NCBI RefSeq assembly: GCF_020103695.1
Contig: NZ_JAHXBF010000001.1
Coordinates: 496,001-560,000, forward strand
Direction of reading: 5' to 3'
Length of the DNA: 64,000 bases
Origin: Hyalangium versicolor
GTDB taxonomy: Bacteria; Myxococcota; Myxococcia; Myxococcales; Myxococcaceae
The position numbers and the translations under genes are program-made. Shown in pieces: positions 31,633 to 44,400 of the stretch; position 1 is the first letter of the stretch, and each line of letters opens with the position of its first letter. The notes under the pieces were generated by a model. That model worked only from the letters and a program-made list of their open reading frames with translations, was not told where the DNA came from and ran no database searches.

Positions 31633-33180
31633 TCACGGCAGCGAGTTCAGGTACGTGCGGTGAGGCCGCGAGAACGAGAAGCCGCCGAACTTGTCCCAGT
31701 TGATGGACCAGGTCATCAGCCCGCGGAAGGCGGGGTAGCCCGCCGGGTTGCGCAGCTGGTACCGGCCGCCGTAGGACGTGCCCTTCGTGAGGTAGCCGAG
31801 GGCCCGCTGCGTGTCCGCCACCGAGGTGAAGCCGCTGCCCGCGGCCTGCGTCGTGGACGGGAGCCCGATGGCGACCTGGTCCGGCCGCAGCGCCGGGAAG
31901 ACGTTGTTGGGGTTGCCCGCGACGGGGAAGCCCTGCAGCAGCATCTCCGCCATGGCGACCTGGAAGTCCGCCGTGCCCGCGTTGTACGCGACGTTGTCGA
32001 GGCCCAGCACGGAGCCGGTGTTGTAGTGCTGCGGGTGGATGTACGTGAGGATGTCACGGACGCCGTAGATGACCGGCAGGTACGCGCCCGCGGACGGGCC
32101 GTAGGCCTGGTAGCCCACCTGGACGTAGAAGACCTCGGGAGCCATGGAGAGGATGAAGTTGGCGCCGTAGGCGTTGCGGATCTCGCGGGTGGCGGAGATG
32201 AGGTTCTTCACCAGCGGAGTGGTGGGGTTCTTGAAGTCGCTGTCGCCGGAGTTGAGCGAGATCGAGCTGCCCTCGAAGTCGATGTCCATGCCGTCGAAGC
32301 CGTAGTCGTTGATGATCTGCTTCATGGAGCTGACGAACTGCTGGCGCTCCGTATCGTTGCGCAGCTGGACGTGCCCGTTGGCGCCGCCGATGGAGATCAG
32401 CACCTTCTTGCCCCGGCCCTTGAGGATCTGGATGTCCGACTTGATCTCCTGGGCGGAGGTGTTCGTGTCAGGGACGAAGCCGATCTGCGCGGTGGAGCCC
32501 GCCACGGGCTCGGCGAACGACACGTTGATGACGTCCCAGTCGGTGGAGACGTCCCGCAGCTTCATGAAGCCGGCGCCGTTGACGAAGTTGTGCCAGTAGC
32601 CCACCAGGATGTGCTTCGGCAGGGTGCTGTTGTTGCCACCCGTGCTGGTGACGGAGATGTTGACCTCAGAGGAGGTGGTGGACAGGCCCGAGTTGTCCGT
32701 CGCCTTCGCGGTCAGCGAGTACGCGCCCACCGCGGCCCCGGACCACGTGTACTGGTAGGGGCTGGTGGTGTCCGTGGCCAGGAGGCTGCCGTTGGCGAAG
32801 AACTCGACCTTGGTGATGCTTCCGCCCGTATCCGAGGCAGTGGCTGACAGGGTGATGGAGGTTCCGCTCTGGTAGCTGGAGCCGTTGCCGGGGCTTGTCA
32901 GGCTCACGGTCGGTGCGCCGCCTCCGCCGGTGGTGCCGCAGGTGCCCAGCAGCTTGTACCAGCCGCTGGCCGTGCCCCAGACAGGGTCCGCCGTCCAGAT
33001 GGCGACCACGGCCTCATACAGCTTGCCCTGGTACACCACGCGGGCGCCGGGGTTGTAGATGGTGCTGGCATTCCAATCGGGTACGCCCGTGCAGTCCACG
33101 GTCTGGGCGTGGGCTTGCGGAGCGGCAAGCCAGAAGAAGAGGCCCATCAGGGCCACGTACTTCCAACGATGAAGCGACAT
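31633..33180 (-). CDS. Secreted GH18 chitinase with CBM5/12 and Ig-like domains
   Basis: The start at 33180 is used because AAGGAG lies before it and a signal peptide (ending APQAHA) follows; an in-frame extension to 33225 has neither. The mature protein has a CBM5/12 chitin-binding module (DWNASTIYNPGARVVYQGKLYEA...GWYKLLGTC, about 27-78), an Ig-like domain (APTVSLTSPGNGSSYQSG..., about 85-180) and a GH18 barrel from about 190 to 515. The catalytic motif is FDGMDIDFE with the acid Glu303; SIGGANG at about 260 is the other hallmark strand. The FE ending (not WE) places it near bacterial ChiD/ChiC-like GH18 enzymes. Cleaves chitin outside the cell. Confidence 0.92.
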   Translation of the reverse strand: MSLHRWKYVALMGLFFWLAAPQAHAQTVDCTGVPDWNASTIYNPGARVVYQGKLYEAVVAIWTADPVWGTASGWYKLLGTCGTTGGGGAPTVSLTSPGNGSSYQSGTSITLSATASDTGGSITKVEFFANGSLLATDTTSPYQYTWSGAAVGAYSLTAKATDNSGLSTTSSEVNISVTSTGGNNSTLPKHILVGYWHNFVNGAGFMKLRDVSTDWDVINVSFAEPVAGSTAQIGFVPDTNTSAQEIKSDIQILKGRGKKVLISIGGANGHVQLRNDTERQQFVSSMKQIINDYGFDGMDIDFEGSSISLNSGDSDFKNPTTPLVKNLISATREIRNAYGANFILSMAPEVFYVQVGYQAYGPSAGAYLPVIYGVRDILTYIHPQHYNTGSVLGLDNVAYNAGTADFQVAMAEMLLQGFPVAGNPNNVFPALRPDQVAIGLPSTTQAAGSGFTSVADTQRALGYLTKGTSYGGRYQLRNPAGYPAFRGLMTWSINWDKFGGFSFSRPHRTYLNSLP

Positions 33181-33224
33181 GCGAGTTCTCCTTGGTTGGG
33201 GGGAACAGGTGAGAGGAAACAGCA

Positions 33225-33255
33225 CGGCCCGATGAGACAGAGCCTCATCGGGCCG
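33225..33255 (-). terminator. Terminator after the second chitinase gene
   Basis: A perfect 12-bp stem (CGGCCCGATGAG / CTCATCGGGCCG) with a 7-base loop lies 25 bp after the stop. On the - strand a T-rich TGCTGTTTCC follows. It separates the two chitinase transcripts. Confidence 0.7.
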
Positions 33256-33280
33256 CGAAACTGCAGTGGAGGGGGAGCGA

Positions 33281-35266
<1,986 letters not shown>

Positions 35267-35286
35267 GACTTATCTCCCTGCTGTTC

Positions 35287-35350
35287 ACGGCTTCTCGAAG
35301 TGAAGAGGGCAGTGACGCGGTGCGCTGCCCGTGGAAGGGAGAGAAGCCGT
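35287..35350 (-). promoter_or_regulatory. Large nested inverted repeat in the chitinase leader
   Basis: ACGGCTTCTC (35287-35296) and GAGAAGCCGT (35341-35350) form a perfect 10-bp outer stem. GGGCAG (35307-35312) and CTGCCC (35325-35330) form an inner 6-bp stem. It lies 21-84 bases upstream of the chitinase ATG and could be a structured mRNA leader or operator. The remaining 130 bp to the next gene (35351-35483) shows nothing recognisable. Confidence 0.4.
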
Positions 35351-35483
35351 AGCGCCCCCTTCAAACTGAGAAGAGAATGCAGGCGGATATTTCGGGTTTA
35401 GTCATGTGAACTTGTTGTCCGGGAAGCCCCTCCGTTTCTGGGTGGTCGATGAGCTTGATTTTCTACGGAAAGGCTGAAATCCC

Positions 35484-37256
35484 TCAGGCCGGGGGCATCT
35501 CGTGGATGACGCCTTCGAGCAACCAGTCCAGGCGTGTGCTGTCCATGAACGAGTCGCTGAGCGCCTTGTAGGAAGGAGGCACCCGGGAGGAGAGCGCCCG
35601 GAAGAGCTCCCGGACGCGGTCGCGAGCCGCCGTGCAATAGACGTCGGTCAGCGTCTGGAGCGTGCCGTCCTGCGCCTCTCCCAGGGTTGCCGCGCGGGAC
35701 AGACACGCGGACATCGCGAAGAGTTCGGTGGTGAGTTGTCCCGCCACCTCCAACATGGCCTCCTGAGAGAAGAATTGGATCACATCGGGGTATTTCTGGA
35801 GGAGCTCGGCACTGACCTTGCCAAAGTGGTGCACCTCCTGAGCCACATAGGCCAGATGCTCCTGGTTGCGAGCCGAGAGGCCACCCACCCCGGGAGGCTT
35901 GGGGGCCGCGTCCGGGGCGGCCGGCGGTGCTCCCGTGGGCTGGAAGTAGGGCAGGAAGATGAGCTTGCCCTGGGTGATGTTCACGAACTCCGTGGTCCCC
36001 CCGAAGATGCGCTGCACGCGCGCGTCCCGGTAGATCCGTTCCAGAGGGAAGGGCGGGAAGTCTCGTGCCTCCTTGGACTGAGCCGTCTCGTAGCCCACGC
36101 CCGCCATGAGCTGGTAGGTCATGTCGAGGTTGCGCCAGCCCGCCTCCGCGCCGAAGTTCTTCGCCGCGTTCTGCTCCATGGACACGTCGACCTGCACGGC
36201 GCCGGGCTGCGCGTTCATGTCCATGTGGAGCACGATCCAGTCCAACATGCTCTCCACGGCATAGGTGTTGGCGGCGAGCTGTCCCATGACGATCTGGGTG
36301 GCCTGGTAGTGGGCGAGCGGCTGGTTGTCGATGACCTTCAACCGCACGAAGTCGCGTGCCCACTGCATTGCGAGCTTGGAGTCCGCCAGTGCCATGGTGG
36401 GGGCGAAGTAGAGGCGGGCCTTGAGCAGCACATTGCCCGCGATCGTCCCCACCTGGCCAATGCCTCCAATCATGTTCTCCACCGGCACCCGCACCTGATC
36501 GAGCCGCAGGTAGGCGTTGTACAGGCCATGGTTGCCCATGAAGTCCAGATTGGACGCGATGCTGAAGCCGGGCATGGTCCGCTCCACCATGAACAGCGTC
36601 CCCTGTGGAAGGGGATTGCCTGGCACGATGATGCTCGCGCTGACCGCGAACAGCTCGGCGACCTGCCCGTTGCTGATGTAGAGCTTCTCCCCATCAATGA
36701 TGTAGGACTTGCCATCCTCCGACAGCGTCGCCGTCGTCTTGTAGATGAAGTTGCTTGCGCCCTGGGGCTCCGTGGTCGCGATCGAGCCCATGGCGCCGTC
36801 CTTGACGCGCTGGGCGTATTTGAGCCGCGTGGGCACGTCCTGGATGTAGTCCAGGAAGGCCGCCGCCCCCGCCGCGTTCTGGATGATGAGCATCAGCGCG
36901 ACGGGAGAGCACCAACTGCCCGCGAGCTCAATGGCTCGCTGGAGGTTGGCATTGGACAGCCCCAGGCCCCCGAAGCCCTCGGGGCTGAGCTGGAGTTTCA
37001 AATAGCCCGCCTCGCGCAGGAGGGGAATGAGATCGGCGGGCAGCTTCCAAGTCCGGTCGATCTCAGCGGGATCGAGGTGTTCCTTCAGGAAGGCCTCGAA
37101 TTCGATCGCGAAGGCATCTCCTTTGATCCGATCCTGCTCCGGCTGCGCGGGGTAGGGATAGATGAGATCCCAGCGGAAGACGCCTTGGCTGAGGCTCTGG
37201 AGGAACCCCGGAGCGGGGGCTGTCGTGGACGGAACATCCGTGGCTTGAACAATCAT
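35484..37256 (-). CDS. Acyl-CoA-dehydrogenase-like flavoprotein of the NRPS/PKS cluster, candidate warhead-forming enzyme
   Basis: The 590-aa protein has the three-domain ACAD fold: an N-terminal helical domain, the beta domain (IATTEPQGASNF near 160, LYISNGQVAELFAV), and a helical domain ending RDARVQRIFGGTTEFVN. An extra helical region of about 130 residues follows a Pro-rich linker (about 440-465), as in long-chain ACADs. By eye, both known positions of the catalytic glutamate are changed: Gly419 stands where MCAD-type enzymes have Glu (IYEGT), and Ala280 where IVD/LCAD-type have Glu (YERL). Normal alpha-proton removal is therefore doubtful. In epoxyketone pathways an ACAD homologue (EpxF/EpnF/TmcF) oxidatively decarboxylates and epoxidises the released dimethyl-beta-keto acid; this gene has the right context. 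GGAGAG precedes the ATG. Confidence 0.8.
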   Translation of the reverse strand: MIVQATDVPSTTAPAPGFLQSLSQGVFRWDLIYPYPAQPEQDRIKGDAFAIEFEAFLKEHLDPAEIDRTWKLPADLIPLLREAGYLKLQLSPEGFGGLGLSNANLQRAIELAGSWCSPVALMLIIQNAAGAAAFLDYIQDVPTRLKYAQRVKDGAMGSIATTEPQGASNFIYKTTATLSEDGKSYIIDGEKLYISNGQVAELFAVSASIIVPGNPLPQGTLFMVERTMPGFSIASNLDFMGNHGLYNAYLRLDQVRVPVENMIGGIGQVGTIAGNVLLKARLYFAPTMALADSKLAMQWARDFVRLKVIDNQPLAHYQATQIVMGQLAANTYAVESMLDWIVLHMDMNAQPGAVQVDVSMEQNAAKNFGAEAGWRNLDMTYQLMAGVGYETAQSKEARDFPPFPLERIYRDARVQRIFGGTTEFVNITQGKLIFLPYFQPTGAPPAAPDAAPKPPGVGGLSARNQEHLAYVAQEVHHFGKVSAELLQKYPDVIQFFSQEAMLEVAGQLTTELFAMSACLSRAATLGEAQDGTLQTLTDVYCTAARDRVRELFRALSSRVPPSYKALSDSFMDSTRLDWLLEGVIHEMPPA

Positions 37257-37287
37257 ATGAAGACTCTCCGCGGCAATCCGTTGAGCG

Positions 37288-38445
37288 CTACAGGGGGTAG
37301 TTGGTGGCGACCTTCACCGCCGTATCCACGGCGAGGCCGGACGCCTGTGCCGCGGGAGCGTCGAACCAGCCGCTGGCCTTCATCCGTGCCAGGTAGCTGT
37401 CGAGCTGCGCGTCAGTCACCGATTTGGCGCTGTCCAGGGCCACCGCCACGGTGATCGAGTAATCGGTGTTGTGCTCGACGGGCCGCTGCAGGGGAGGGTT
37501 GATGCGGACGTAGCGGTCGTGTCCCAGCAGGTTGATGCACTGGAAGTCGACGGTCAGCATGTTCGCTTCGTAGAGGGCCTGGATGACGAGCAGCGGGTGC
37601 CGCAGATCCAGCAGCCACTCCCTGTAGCCCCACGGGGTGAAGGCCTCACTCGTCTCCACATACATGGGGTTCTGGCCGGTACCCAGGGAGAGAATGGTGG
37701 TGTTCTTCAGGACGTCCGTGCTCTCAGCCGCCTCGAGGTTGTTGAGCTTGAAGTGGATGACCTGGGAGAGCGCGCACATGGCGGGGTTGTTGGCGAACAT
37801 CGCCCCGTCGAGGTGCCCCTTGTAGACGGGGAACATGATGGGGGGCGCTGACGAGGCCATGGCCGCGTCCAGGACCGTCGCACGCGGGCTGAAGGCTGCC
37901 ATCTTGTGCTCGACGAGCGGCGCCCGGAGCCGCTCCGGGTGGGTGTACTTGAAGTTGTGGAGGACGCGCGGCATCCAACTGCGGACCTGGGAGTCGACAG
38001 GGCCTCCGGGGATGTTGATGGAGCGGTTGTCGCTGTCCAACTGGAAGGTCGTGATGGCGACGTTCTTGATGTTCGCCAGCGGGGTGTCTTGGAAGAAGTA
38101 ATTGCGGAGGTATGTCTCGAGGGACTCGGTCTGTCCGAGCGGACGCGCCCCCGCGAGCGCCCCCAGGTTCTGCACGAGGTTGTTGGCCGTGAGCTCGATG
38201 AAGTGCTCGGCCCAGAACTCGATGAGCTGATCGAGCACGGCCTGCGCGTAGCCGGGGCTCAGGTCCCTCGAGGCCAGCATCAGCGCATTGATGGCGCCCG
38301 CGGAGTTGCCCGCGAAGACATCCACATAGCGCAGCAGTTGGGGCTCCTTCTTGAGCAGCCGTTTGAGCAACACCAGGGAGATGATGCTGAGCGGCCCACC
38401 GCCATCCATCGAGAGGATTCGCGACTTCTGTGTGTTCATTGCCAT
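37288..38445 (-). CDS. Patatin-like phospholipase/acyl hydrolase
   Basis: The 385-aa protein has the patatin Ser-Asp dyad layout: an oxyanion loop SMDGGGPLS near residue 12-20, nucleophile Ser48 in GNSAG, and Asp213 in the DGA motif of HLDGAMFANNP. There is no signal peptide or membrane segment. It lies 30 bp downstream of the PKS stop and 31 bp before the ACAD-like gene, so it is almost certainly part of the same transcript. Patatin-like proteins hydrolyse acyl esters of lipids; in a biosynthetic cluster it might trim an acyl group, edit stalled chains or protect the host. No counterpart in characterised epoxyketone clusters is known to me, so its role here is open. Confidence 0.85.
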   Translation of the reverse strand: MAMNTQKSRILSMDGGGPLSIISLVLLKRLLKKEPQLLRYVDVFAGNSAGAINALMLASRDLSPGYAQAVLDQLIEFWAEHFIELTANNLVQNLGALAGARPLGQTESLETYLRNYFFQDTPLANIKNVAITTFQLDSDNRSINIPGGPVDSQVRSWMPRVLHNFKYTHPERLRAPLVEHKMAAFSPRATVLDAAMASSAPPIMFPVYKGHLDGAMFANNPAMCALSQVIHFKLNNLEAAESTDVLKNTTILSLGTGQNPMYVETSEAFTPWGYREWLLDLRHPLLVIQALYEANMLTVDFQCINLLGHDRYVRINPPLQRPVEHNTDYSITVAVALDSAKSVTDAQLDSYLARMKASGWFDAPAAQASGLAVDTAVKVATNYPL

Positions 38446-38474
38446 ACCTCGTTTGTACTGCGGGGATTGAGCCT

Positions 38475-41400
38475 TCAGACGGAGGCCCGTTGGAGCGTTT
38501 CACGCAGCAACTGCGCCAGACGCGGGACGTTGGCGCGGTCCAGCAACGTCATGTGATTGCCTGGGATGCCCAAGACCTCCACCCCGCCGAGCGCCAACTG
38601 CCGCAAGGACGCTTCCATGTCGCCCTGGAAGCGGCTGAAGGCATTGGGCGCTGTCTTGAAGAGGGTGACGCGGCCCTGGTACGGCCCCGGCTCGTAGCGG
38701 AAGGAGGAGACGATGTTGGCCTTGTAGACGGGCATCAGGTTGGGCATCTGCTGGAACGCATCCCGGAAGGACTTGAGCTGAGCCACCATGTCCTGGCGGT
38801 TGAAGGTGAGCTTCTCGGGGAGCTGGATGCCAAACATGCGTCCAATGGCCGCGATGTCCGTGTAGCTCGTCACATGGACGCTCACGGCAAGCGCCTTCCA
38901 GGCAGGGATGAAGGCGAGGGGATTCCAACCCGCGGCAGTCCCATTCGCCTTGGGTGAGCCGACTCCGCTGTCCAGCAGGGCCACCATCCCCACCCGCTCG
39001 CCGAGCGCCTCCAGCCGCCGTGCCATCTCGTAGGCCACCATGGCGCCGAAGGACCAGCCTCCGATGAGGTAGGGACCCTGGGGTTGCACGTCCCTCATGA
39101 TGTCGACGTAGTGCGCCGCCATCGGCTCCAGCCGATCCATGGGCGGCCGATCGTCCAGGAAGCCAGGGGATTGGAAGCCGTAGAAGGGCTGGTCCTCACC
39201 GAGGTGGCGGGCGAGGTCCAGGTAGCAGAGCGGGCTGCCTCCCGCCGGGTTCACGAAGAAGAGTGGCCGACGGGTGCCCCGCGTATGCAAGGGAACGAGG
39301 TCCGGCGAGAGCGGCTTCTTGGGAGCCATCTGCTGGGAGAGCAGGTGCGCCACTCCCCGGATGGTCGGCTCGAGCATGAACTCGGACATCTTGAGGCTCT
39401 TGCCGAACTCACTCCGCAGTCGCGTCATCAGGTGGACCGCGAGCAGCGAGTCTCCTCCCATCTCGAAGAAGTGGGCGTCGGGGGCGGGGGTGGGTACTCC
39501 CAGCACGCTCTCGAAGTTCCGGGCGACCTGCTCCTCCAGGCCATCCCGGTAACGGGGAGCGGAGGGTTCGAGCGGCGAAGCCAGTGCGGTGGCGCTCGGC
39601 TGGGCAGAGGACTCCGTCCGGCCCACGGGCACTGTGCAGACCGAGAGGACATCCGCTCCCCCTCCGGTCGCGAGCAGCCGCGAGAGTTCCTCGCTCACCG
39701 GGCCCGAGGGCTCTGCCTCGAGGTGGAGCTGTCGCCAGCGGAGGGCCGGCTCTTTTTGCGCCTCGGACCATGCCTCCATCCACCGTCTGCGAGTGGGGCC
39801 CGTCAGGGCCTCCGCGTCCGAGAGATCCTCCGAGAGCAGCAGGCAGAATCCCGGGGGGGCTGCACGAGCCGCTGTACGCAGGGACTCGAGCTCGCGAGAG
39901 ATGTCCTCCCACGCGGCCGCCGGCGCCGGGCTGTAGACGATGCCTCGCAGTGCGCCGTGCTCGCTTTGGATCTGGCGAAGGAGTTCGGGCCAGCGATCCG
40001 GACTCCCGATATGGACTCCGGGAGCAGCACCCTCCTCTCCACGCTGGGCGAGGATCATCCCGAAGTCGGAGCGGGCTCGCTCGGACAGGTCCACGGGAAA
40101 GGCCTGGGTGTGTGCGAAGCCCGTGGCACTGAAGACCTTCTCCCAGCCTTCATGATCGAGCAGGAGGGTGCTCCCGCGGAAGGCATCCTCCGCGTCCCAC
40201 CAGCCTGCAGCCAGTCCCCAGGTGAGGTGATCCCAGCGCTGGGCCCGGGTGAGTTCCAGCAGGCCGACCCAGCCTCCTGGTGCCGTCAGCGCTCGAAGGT
40301 GCGGCAGGGCCTGCCCCAGATCGCGGGCGACGTGCACGACGTTGAGCCCGAGGATGATGTCGTAGGCGCCGCTGGGGAAGCCCTGCTCGGAAGGCGCGGT
40401 GTTGATGTCATAGAGGCCAAAGCGCAGGCCGCGCAGCCCTCGCCGCTCAGCCTCCTGCTTCGCCCTGGCGAGGAACGTGCTGCCCACGTCCGTGAAGTGG
40501 TAGGAGATCCGCCCGGCCGGTAGCTGCTCCAGCAGCGGCCAGGTGAGGCCGCCATACCCCGCGCCCAGCTCGAGGATGCGCACCTCGCGATCCTTCGGGA
40601 CCTGTGCCACCGCGTCCCGCAGCACCTCGATCAGCAACCGCTGGTGGGCATTGATCCGGCTGCTGTTCACGTTCTCCCGCATGCAGTCCAGGAAGAAGGC
40701 GTCGCTGCCGTCGGGGTAGAGCACCCCAATCGAGGCGACCTCGCCGGAGAGGGACTGGCTGTAGGAGCCCGTGCAGTGATCGAGGAAGCGCACCGTGCCG
40801 CGGAAGTGGGGATAGGTGGCCGCGATCTCCTGCGACAGCTTGCGAGCGGCTGGGGGCGCCTTCTCCGGGGACACGAACCGGACCTGCCCGTCCCGCACGC
40901 TGACGAGGCCATCCTCCTCGAGCATGCGCAGAAGGAAGCCGAACAGCTTGTCGAACCGCGGGAGCAGGCCGAGCTGGCGCTTCAGCTCCTCGAGGGGAAC
41001 ACTTCGCTCGGACGGGTGGGCGAGCCGGGAAGTCAGGTACTCCCATGCGTGAGCTGCGCACAGGGCATTCATCTTCTCGACGAAGCCTGGAGAGAGGCTG
41101 TAGTCGTGGATCTGCTCCTCTCGAACAAGGGAGGCCTCTCGTTGGGCGATGCGCGGGGTCTCCCTCTCCAGGTCGAAGTCCGCGAAGGCCGAGGTCCCAG
41201 CGTGGGTCTTCAGGAACAGGGGCCGTACCGCTCCGGATTCGAAGAGCTGCTGCGTGAGCAGGGCTCCTCGCGGTCCAGGCTCGCCCGCGAAGAGGAGGGT
41301 TCCCTCGAGGCGCCCGGAGACGTGCTCCATGAGCGGTTCGGGCGAGCGCTCCCAGCGGCGATGGCCTCGCCAGGCAACCCAGGGGGCCCCCGTGCCTCCG

Positions 41401-44400
41401 TGGAGTTCGGGCAGGAGGCAGGTGAAGAAAGCTTTGTCATCCGGTGCGTGGGGGCTGTGGGCGAAGTCGACGAGGACCACGCTCGCGGCCGGGCAACGCT
41501 GCCGGGCGGAGTCGCAGAGCGCGGGCACCAGTTGCCGGGAGGCCAACAGCGGTTCCTCTCCCGTCACGCGGAGCGCCGCGCGCGTGGCAACCACCAGCCG
41601 GACCGGCTCGGAGCGGGCTGCGAGTGCTCCCATGAGCGCGGACAGGCGGTGCCAGGCCTCGGAGGAGAGCGCGGCCTGGGAGAGGAGGGGTGTTTCCTCG
41701 GCCTGCTTCTCGGGAGTGAGCTCCCAGGCAGACAGGATGACGCTGGGGGGCTGTCCCTGCTGGTGCAATTCCTCCAGCAATCGCAGGAGTGCCGTGCTGT
41801 CCGAAGCCTCGACCGCGCGCGCGCCAGGGTGGGCCGCGCTCTCGTGGGGAGGCATGGCATGGAGGACCTCGTAGCCCTCGTCCCGCAGTTGCTGGACCAG
41901 CGCGGGGCCTGGGCCGGCCGCACCCGACAACAGCAGCACGCGTGGCTTTCGCTCGCGGGCCAGCACCGGGGGAGACACCTGCTTCCAGGTGTGGGTGCGA
42001 ATCGGGCCTGGCTGAGCGCCACCGCGCGCGGTGTTCCGGTAGCGGAGATCGGCGGCTCCGCTCTCGATCCAATGGCGCTTGCGCTCGAAGGGGTAGGTGG
42101 GCAGGGGAACGCGCTGGCGCTCCTCGTGTGCAGAGTAGGCGTTCCAGTCGATCTTCGCGCCGTGGGCCCAGAGACGGCCGAGTGCTGCCTCCAGGGACTC
42201 ACGTGCCGCGCCGTGCTCACTCTCTGCTCCAGGCAGCAACTGTTGGTGGAGGTGGGTATGGCTCCACGCGGAGTGCCGCTTCAGCATCGCGCCCATGGAG
42301 CGGCCTGGGCCGACTTCCACGAAGGCCTGGTCTGGCTCCGTCAAGAGGGTGGCGAAGCACGCGTCGAGCCGCACCGTGTCGCGCAGATGCCGTGCCCAGT
42401 ATGCGGGGTCCATCGCCTCCACCTCGGTGATCCACGTGCCAGTGACGTTGGAGACAAAGGGGAGGGTGGGGGGCTTGCGCTGCAGTCTCGCCACATGCGC
42501 CTGGAGGCGCTGCATGGCCGGCTCCATCATCGAGGAGTGGAAGGCGTGCGAGGTGCGCACCTCCCGCGTCTCCACGCCTCTGGCCGTCAACTGCTCGCGC
42601 AGCGCCGAGAGCGCCTCTACCGGGCCGGAGACCACGCCACACCCGGGAGCGGTCGTCGCCAGGGACAACGCGCCGTCCTTCAGCAAGGCGAGCAGCTCCG
42701 GCTCCGGCAGGAAAACGGTGAGCATGGCGCCGGGCTTCAGGGACTGCACGAGGCGGCCGCGCGCGGCGACGAGCGATAGCGCATCCTCCAGGGTGAACAC
42801 GCCCGCCAGGCACGCGCAGACGTACTCGCCCAGGCTGTGGCCCACCAGGGCGCGCGGCTGGAGGCCCAGTGACTGGAGCAGCCGGGCCAGCGCGTACTCG
42901 ATGACGAAGAGCGCTGGTTGGGCGAAGGCCGTCTGGGCCATCTTCGCCGAGGCGGCGGTCTCGTCCTCGCGTCGGGCGGGAAAGAGCAGCGCGCGCAGAT
43001 CCTGTCCCAGCGAGGGTTGCAGCAGTTCCGCGCAGGTGTCGACCTGCTCGCGGAATACAGGCTCCGCGTCATAGAGCTCGCGCGCCATCTGGGGGTACTG
43101 CGCCCCCTGGCCCGGAAACATGAAGGTGACGGAGCGTACCGCCGTCTGGCCCGGCTTCCCGTCGAACCGCTGCTCCGGGGAGCCCTCCAGCCGGGCCAGG
43201 GCCTCTTCGCGGTTCTCGCACACCACGGCCCGTCGATAGGGGAACGCGCGCCTTCCCACCTGCAAGGTGTAGGCGGCATCCGCGATGTTCACCTCGGAGT
43301 TCTCCCGCAGGAAGCGCGCGAGGTTCTCCGTGGCCTGTTCCAGGGCGGCGTCGCTTCGGGCCGAGAGTGTCAGCAGTTGGCGCGCACGGTGGGGGCCCGA
43401 GGCCGGGCGGACGGGGGCCTCCTCCAACACGACATGCGCGTTGGTGCCCCCGATGCCGAACGCGCTGACACCCGCGCGCCGCGGCGTGGACGGATTCCAC
43501 GGCTTGAGCTGGGTGTTGACGTAGAACGGGCTGTTGGCGAAGTCGATGGCTGGGTTGGGGGTGAAGCAGTGGAGGCTCGGGGGCAGCTCACCGTGCTCGA
43601 GCGCCAACGTCGTCTTGATCAGCCCCGCGATTCCCGCTGCCGCGCCCAGGTGGCCGAAGTTGCTCTTCACCGAGCCGAGCGCGCAGAACCCCTTCTTGTC
43701 CGTGGATTGGCGGAACGCCTGCGTCAGCGCAGCCACCTCCACGGGATCTCCCATGGGCGTGCCCGTGCCATGGGCCTCCACGTAGGAGATGGTGTCCGCG
43801 GGCACCTGCGCCAGCGCCTGGGCCATGGCGATGACCGAGGCCTGCCCCTCCTGGCTGGGAGCGGTGAACCCCACCTTCTGGGTGCCGTCATTGTTGATGG
43901 CCGAGCCGCGGATGATGGCGTGGATGCAGTCGCCATCCTCGATGGCCTCCGACAGCCGCTTGAGCACCACGAGCCCCAGGCCATCGCCGCCGAGCGTCCC
44001 TTGAGCGGCGGCATCGAATGGGCGGCAATGCCCGTCCGGCGAGCTGATGTGCCCGGGCTGGTGCAGGTAGCCCGAGTTGTTCTTCAGGGTGATGGCCACT
44101 CCACCCGCCAGCGCGATGTCACACTGGTGCTCCAACAGGCTCCTGCACGCCAGATGCACCGCCACCAGCGAGGTGGAGCAAGCCGTCTGCACGACGAGGC
44201 TCGGTCCACGCAGGTTCAACTTGTAGGACGCTCGCGTGGTGAGGAAGTCCTTATCGTTCACCGCCATGATGGAGAAGATGTCGGCGGACTCCATCACCTC
44301 CCGGTTGGTGAGCACGTTGTGCAGCAGGTACGAGTTCATATCGAGCCCGGCGTACAGGCCGATCCACCCGTCGTACCGTGAGGAGTCGTACCCTGCGTTC

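Noticed and set aside
37288..38445. Patatin-like protein considered as a T6SS phospholipase effector
   Set aside because: It is more than 20 kb from the T6SS genes and is embedded in the biosynthetic operon with no VgrG or adaptor beside it.
41000..42000. Functional ketoreductase in the terminal PKS
   Set aside because: No Rossmann glycine motif and no catalytic Tyr/Asn arrangement is visible; only KR-like fragments are present.
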